Below are positions 6,466-7,611 of a DNA stretch of 7,611 nucleotides, piece after piece. The translations under genes and the position numbers were made by a program. The notes beneath the pieces were generated by a model that saw only the letters and a program-made list of their open reading frames with translations, was not told the DNA's origin and searched no databases. The stretch is taken from contig CAKRON010000110.1 of assembly GCA_934373455.1 (NCBI GenBank), forward strand, positions 1 through 7,611, in the 5' to 3' direction. This DNA is from an uncultured Marvinbryantia sp. Its GTDB lineage: Bacteria; Bacillota; Clostridia; Lachnospirales; Lachnospiraceae. How positions within the stretch are numbered: position 1 is the stretch's first letter; every line of letters starts with the position of its first letter.

Positions 6466-7602
6466 TTAATTCAGCTTGTCCAGAATCGAATGTCCGATCG
6501 TTCCTTCCGGCATCTTAACGCCAAAGTTGTCTGCGATCGTTGCTCCGATAATGGCAAATGTATCTGCTTCCTCAAGTTCTCCCGCTTCTTTCATAGATGG
6601 AGAGTATGCAAGGAATGCTACCTTTTCTCTTGTATGATCGGTTCCGGTATGTGTCGGATCATTTCCATGATCAGCGGTGATGATCAGAAGGTCATCTTCT
6701 TTCAGTTCACTCAATAATTCGCCAAGCTTGACATCAAATTTCTCAAGTTCCTGTGCATATCCTTTGACATCTCTTCTATGTCCCCACAGTGCATCGAAAT
6801 CTACCAGATTGACAAAACAGAATCCTTCAAAGTCTCTCTTTGCAATCTCAATTGTCTGCTCCATTCCATGTACGGAACTCTTGGATTTATTTGACTCTGT
6901 GATTCCTTCCCCGTCAAAGATATCGAATATTTTACCAACGGAAATGACATCCAGACCTGCATCTTTCAATGCATTCAACGCAGTTCTTCCGAATGGCTTT
7001 AATGCGTAGTCATGACGATTGCTGGTACGTTTAAACTCGCCTTTTTTTCTGCCGATGTATGGTCTTGCGATAACTCGTCCGACTTTCCACTCATCTTTCA
7101 TAGTGATCTCACGGGCGATCTCACAGCAACGGTATGTGTAGACGATCATATGTCCGGTTGCGAACTCCTCTTCTGCCAGTTCGTCCAGGATTTCTGTTCC
7201 GCTGGCACTCTTATTTCCAATGATCGTATGTCCGGTTTTCTCAGACAACTCATCGATCAATTCTTTTGGAAATCCTGTCTCTGTAAATGTCTTGAACGGA
7301 GTAGTGATGTGAAGCCCCATCATCTCCCAATGTCCGGTCATCGTATCTTTTCCGTTGCTCGCTTCTCTTAACTTTCCATAATAAGTCATCGATTTTTCTG
7401 CCGGTTCCATTCCAGAAAGATTTTTCAGATTCGCCATTCCAAGATTCTGCAGATTCGGAATCTTGAGTTCCTCTACATTTTCTGCGATATGTCCCAGGGT
7501 ATCTGTCCCTGCATCACCATAAGAAGCGGCGTCTGGCATTTCGCCGACGCCGAGTGAATCTATGACTATGGCAAATATTCTTTTATATTTCTTTTCGTTC
7601 AT
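6466..7602 (-). CDS. deoB: Phosphopentomutase with an apparent internal 20-residue deletion
   Basis: Alkaline-phosphatase-superfamily mutase that interconverts (deoxy)ribose-1-phosphate and -5-phosphate, the step before DeoC. From the ATG at 7602 it is 378 residues; the family is about 390-400. A GTG at 7611 is in frame, and the window edge hides anything upstream, but [10 protein letters not shown] matches family starts. Metal ligands by homology to the Bacillus cereus enzyme are D15, D270, H275, D311, H312 and H323. The phosphorylated threonine is T87 in [10 protein letters not shown]. All are intact. At residues 151-160 the protein reads [10 protein letters not shown], where relatives read IVYT-SADSVLQIAA...LDEL-YR.C. 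About 20 residues, including S154, D156 and V158 of the sugar-binding loop, are missing in frame. The protein is probably impaired or inactive unless the sequence is an assembly error. The ribosome binding site would lie beyond the window. Confidence 0.9.
   Translation of the reverse strand: MNEKKYKRIFAIVIDSLGVGEMPDAASYGDAGTDTLGHIAENVEELKIPNLQNLGMANLKNLSGMEPAEKSMTYYGKLREASNGKDTMTGHWEMMGLHITTPFKTFTETGFPKELIDELSEKTGHTIIGNKSASGTEILDELAEEEFATGHMIVYTYRCCEIAREITMKDEWKVGRVIARPYIGRKKGEFKRTSNRHDYALKPFGRTALNALKDAGLDVISVGKIFDIFDGEGITESNKSKSSVHGMEQTIEIAKRDFEGFCFVNLVDFDALWGHRRDVKGYAQELEKFDVKLGELLSELKEDDLLIITADHGNDPTHTGTDHTREKVAFLAYSPSMKEAGELEEADTFAIIGATIADNFGVKMPEGTIGHSILDKLN
7129..7140 (-). other. Deletion junction inside deoB
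   Basis: On the minus strand the codons TAC ACA TAC CGT (Tyr155-Thr156-Tyr157-Arg158 of the product) join the end of the IVYT strand directly to the YRCCEIARE helix. The missing segment is the TSADSV substrate loop plus the following helix. The loss is a multiple of three and the frame stays open on both sides. Short TAC repeats flank the junction, which fits slippage between short repeats. That mechanism is inferred because the undeleted sequence is not available. Confidence 0.72.
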
Positions 7603-7611
7603 ATTATACAC

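Noticed and set aside
7603..7608. TATAAT on the minus strand as a promoter -10 box for deoB
   Set aside because: It ends immediately before the ATG at 7602, so transcription would start inside the coding region. The -35 region would fall outside the window. Most likely chance AT-rich sequence.
7609..7611. GTG at the window edge as the deoB start
   Set aside because: It is in frame, but the ATG three codons later gives the usual family N-terminus. The bases needed to judge a ribosome binding site for either start are mostly outside the window.

Overview
The window looks like chromosome from a low-to-mid G+C anaerobic Firmicute, most probably Lachnospiraceae (Blautia/Dorea/Mediterraneibacter-like). 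The family assignment rests on protein resemblance recalled from memory. It holds two gene blocks that converge on a hairpin at about 4182-4228.

Left block, plus strand (1-4157): a MarR-family regulator whose first few residues lie outside the window, then two overlapping genes for the halves of a heterodimeric ABC exporter. This is the common MarR-ABC-ABC efflux layout. The two nucleotide-binding domains are clearly asymmetric. The first subunit has lost the catalytic Glu and the switch His; the second keeps both but has an LSQGQ signature. The dimer should therefore have one degenerate and one working ATP site, as in TM287/TM288-type exporters.

Right block, minus strand (7611 down to 4263), read in transcription order: deoB (phosphopentomutase), deoC (deoxyribose-phosphate aldolase), a short 3' remnant of a ROK-family sugar kinase, a DUF2284 cysteine-rich protein, a 139-residue small protein, and a NADAR-domain protein whose start overlaps the previous stop (ATGA). 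DeoB and DeoC are consecutive steps of pentose/deoxyribose salvage: (deoxy)ribose-1-P to 5-P, then cleavage of deoxyribose-5-P to glyceraldehyde-3-P and acetaldehyde.

The main surprises are on the minus strand. (1) deoB seems to lack, in frame, about 20 residues that include the conserved TSADSV substrate loop, while the nucleophile and all six metal ligands remain. (2) The last ~25 codons of a ROK kinase survive between deoC and the DUF2284 gene, evidence of a deletion. (3) The NADAR gene is translationally coupled to a small protein that resembles, from memory, a YLDDAM...AYYQWY family found beside ADP-ribosyltransferase-like toxin genes. This AT-rich pair may be a mobile ADP-ribosylation-linked module. 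No tRNA, rRNA, CRISPR array, IS element or riboswitch was seen. The promoters of both blocks appear to lie outside the window.
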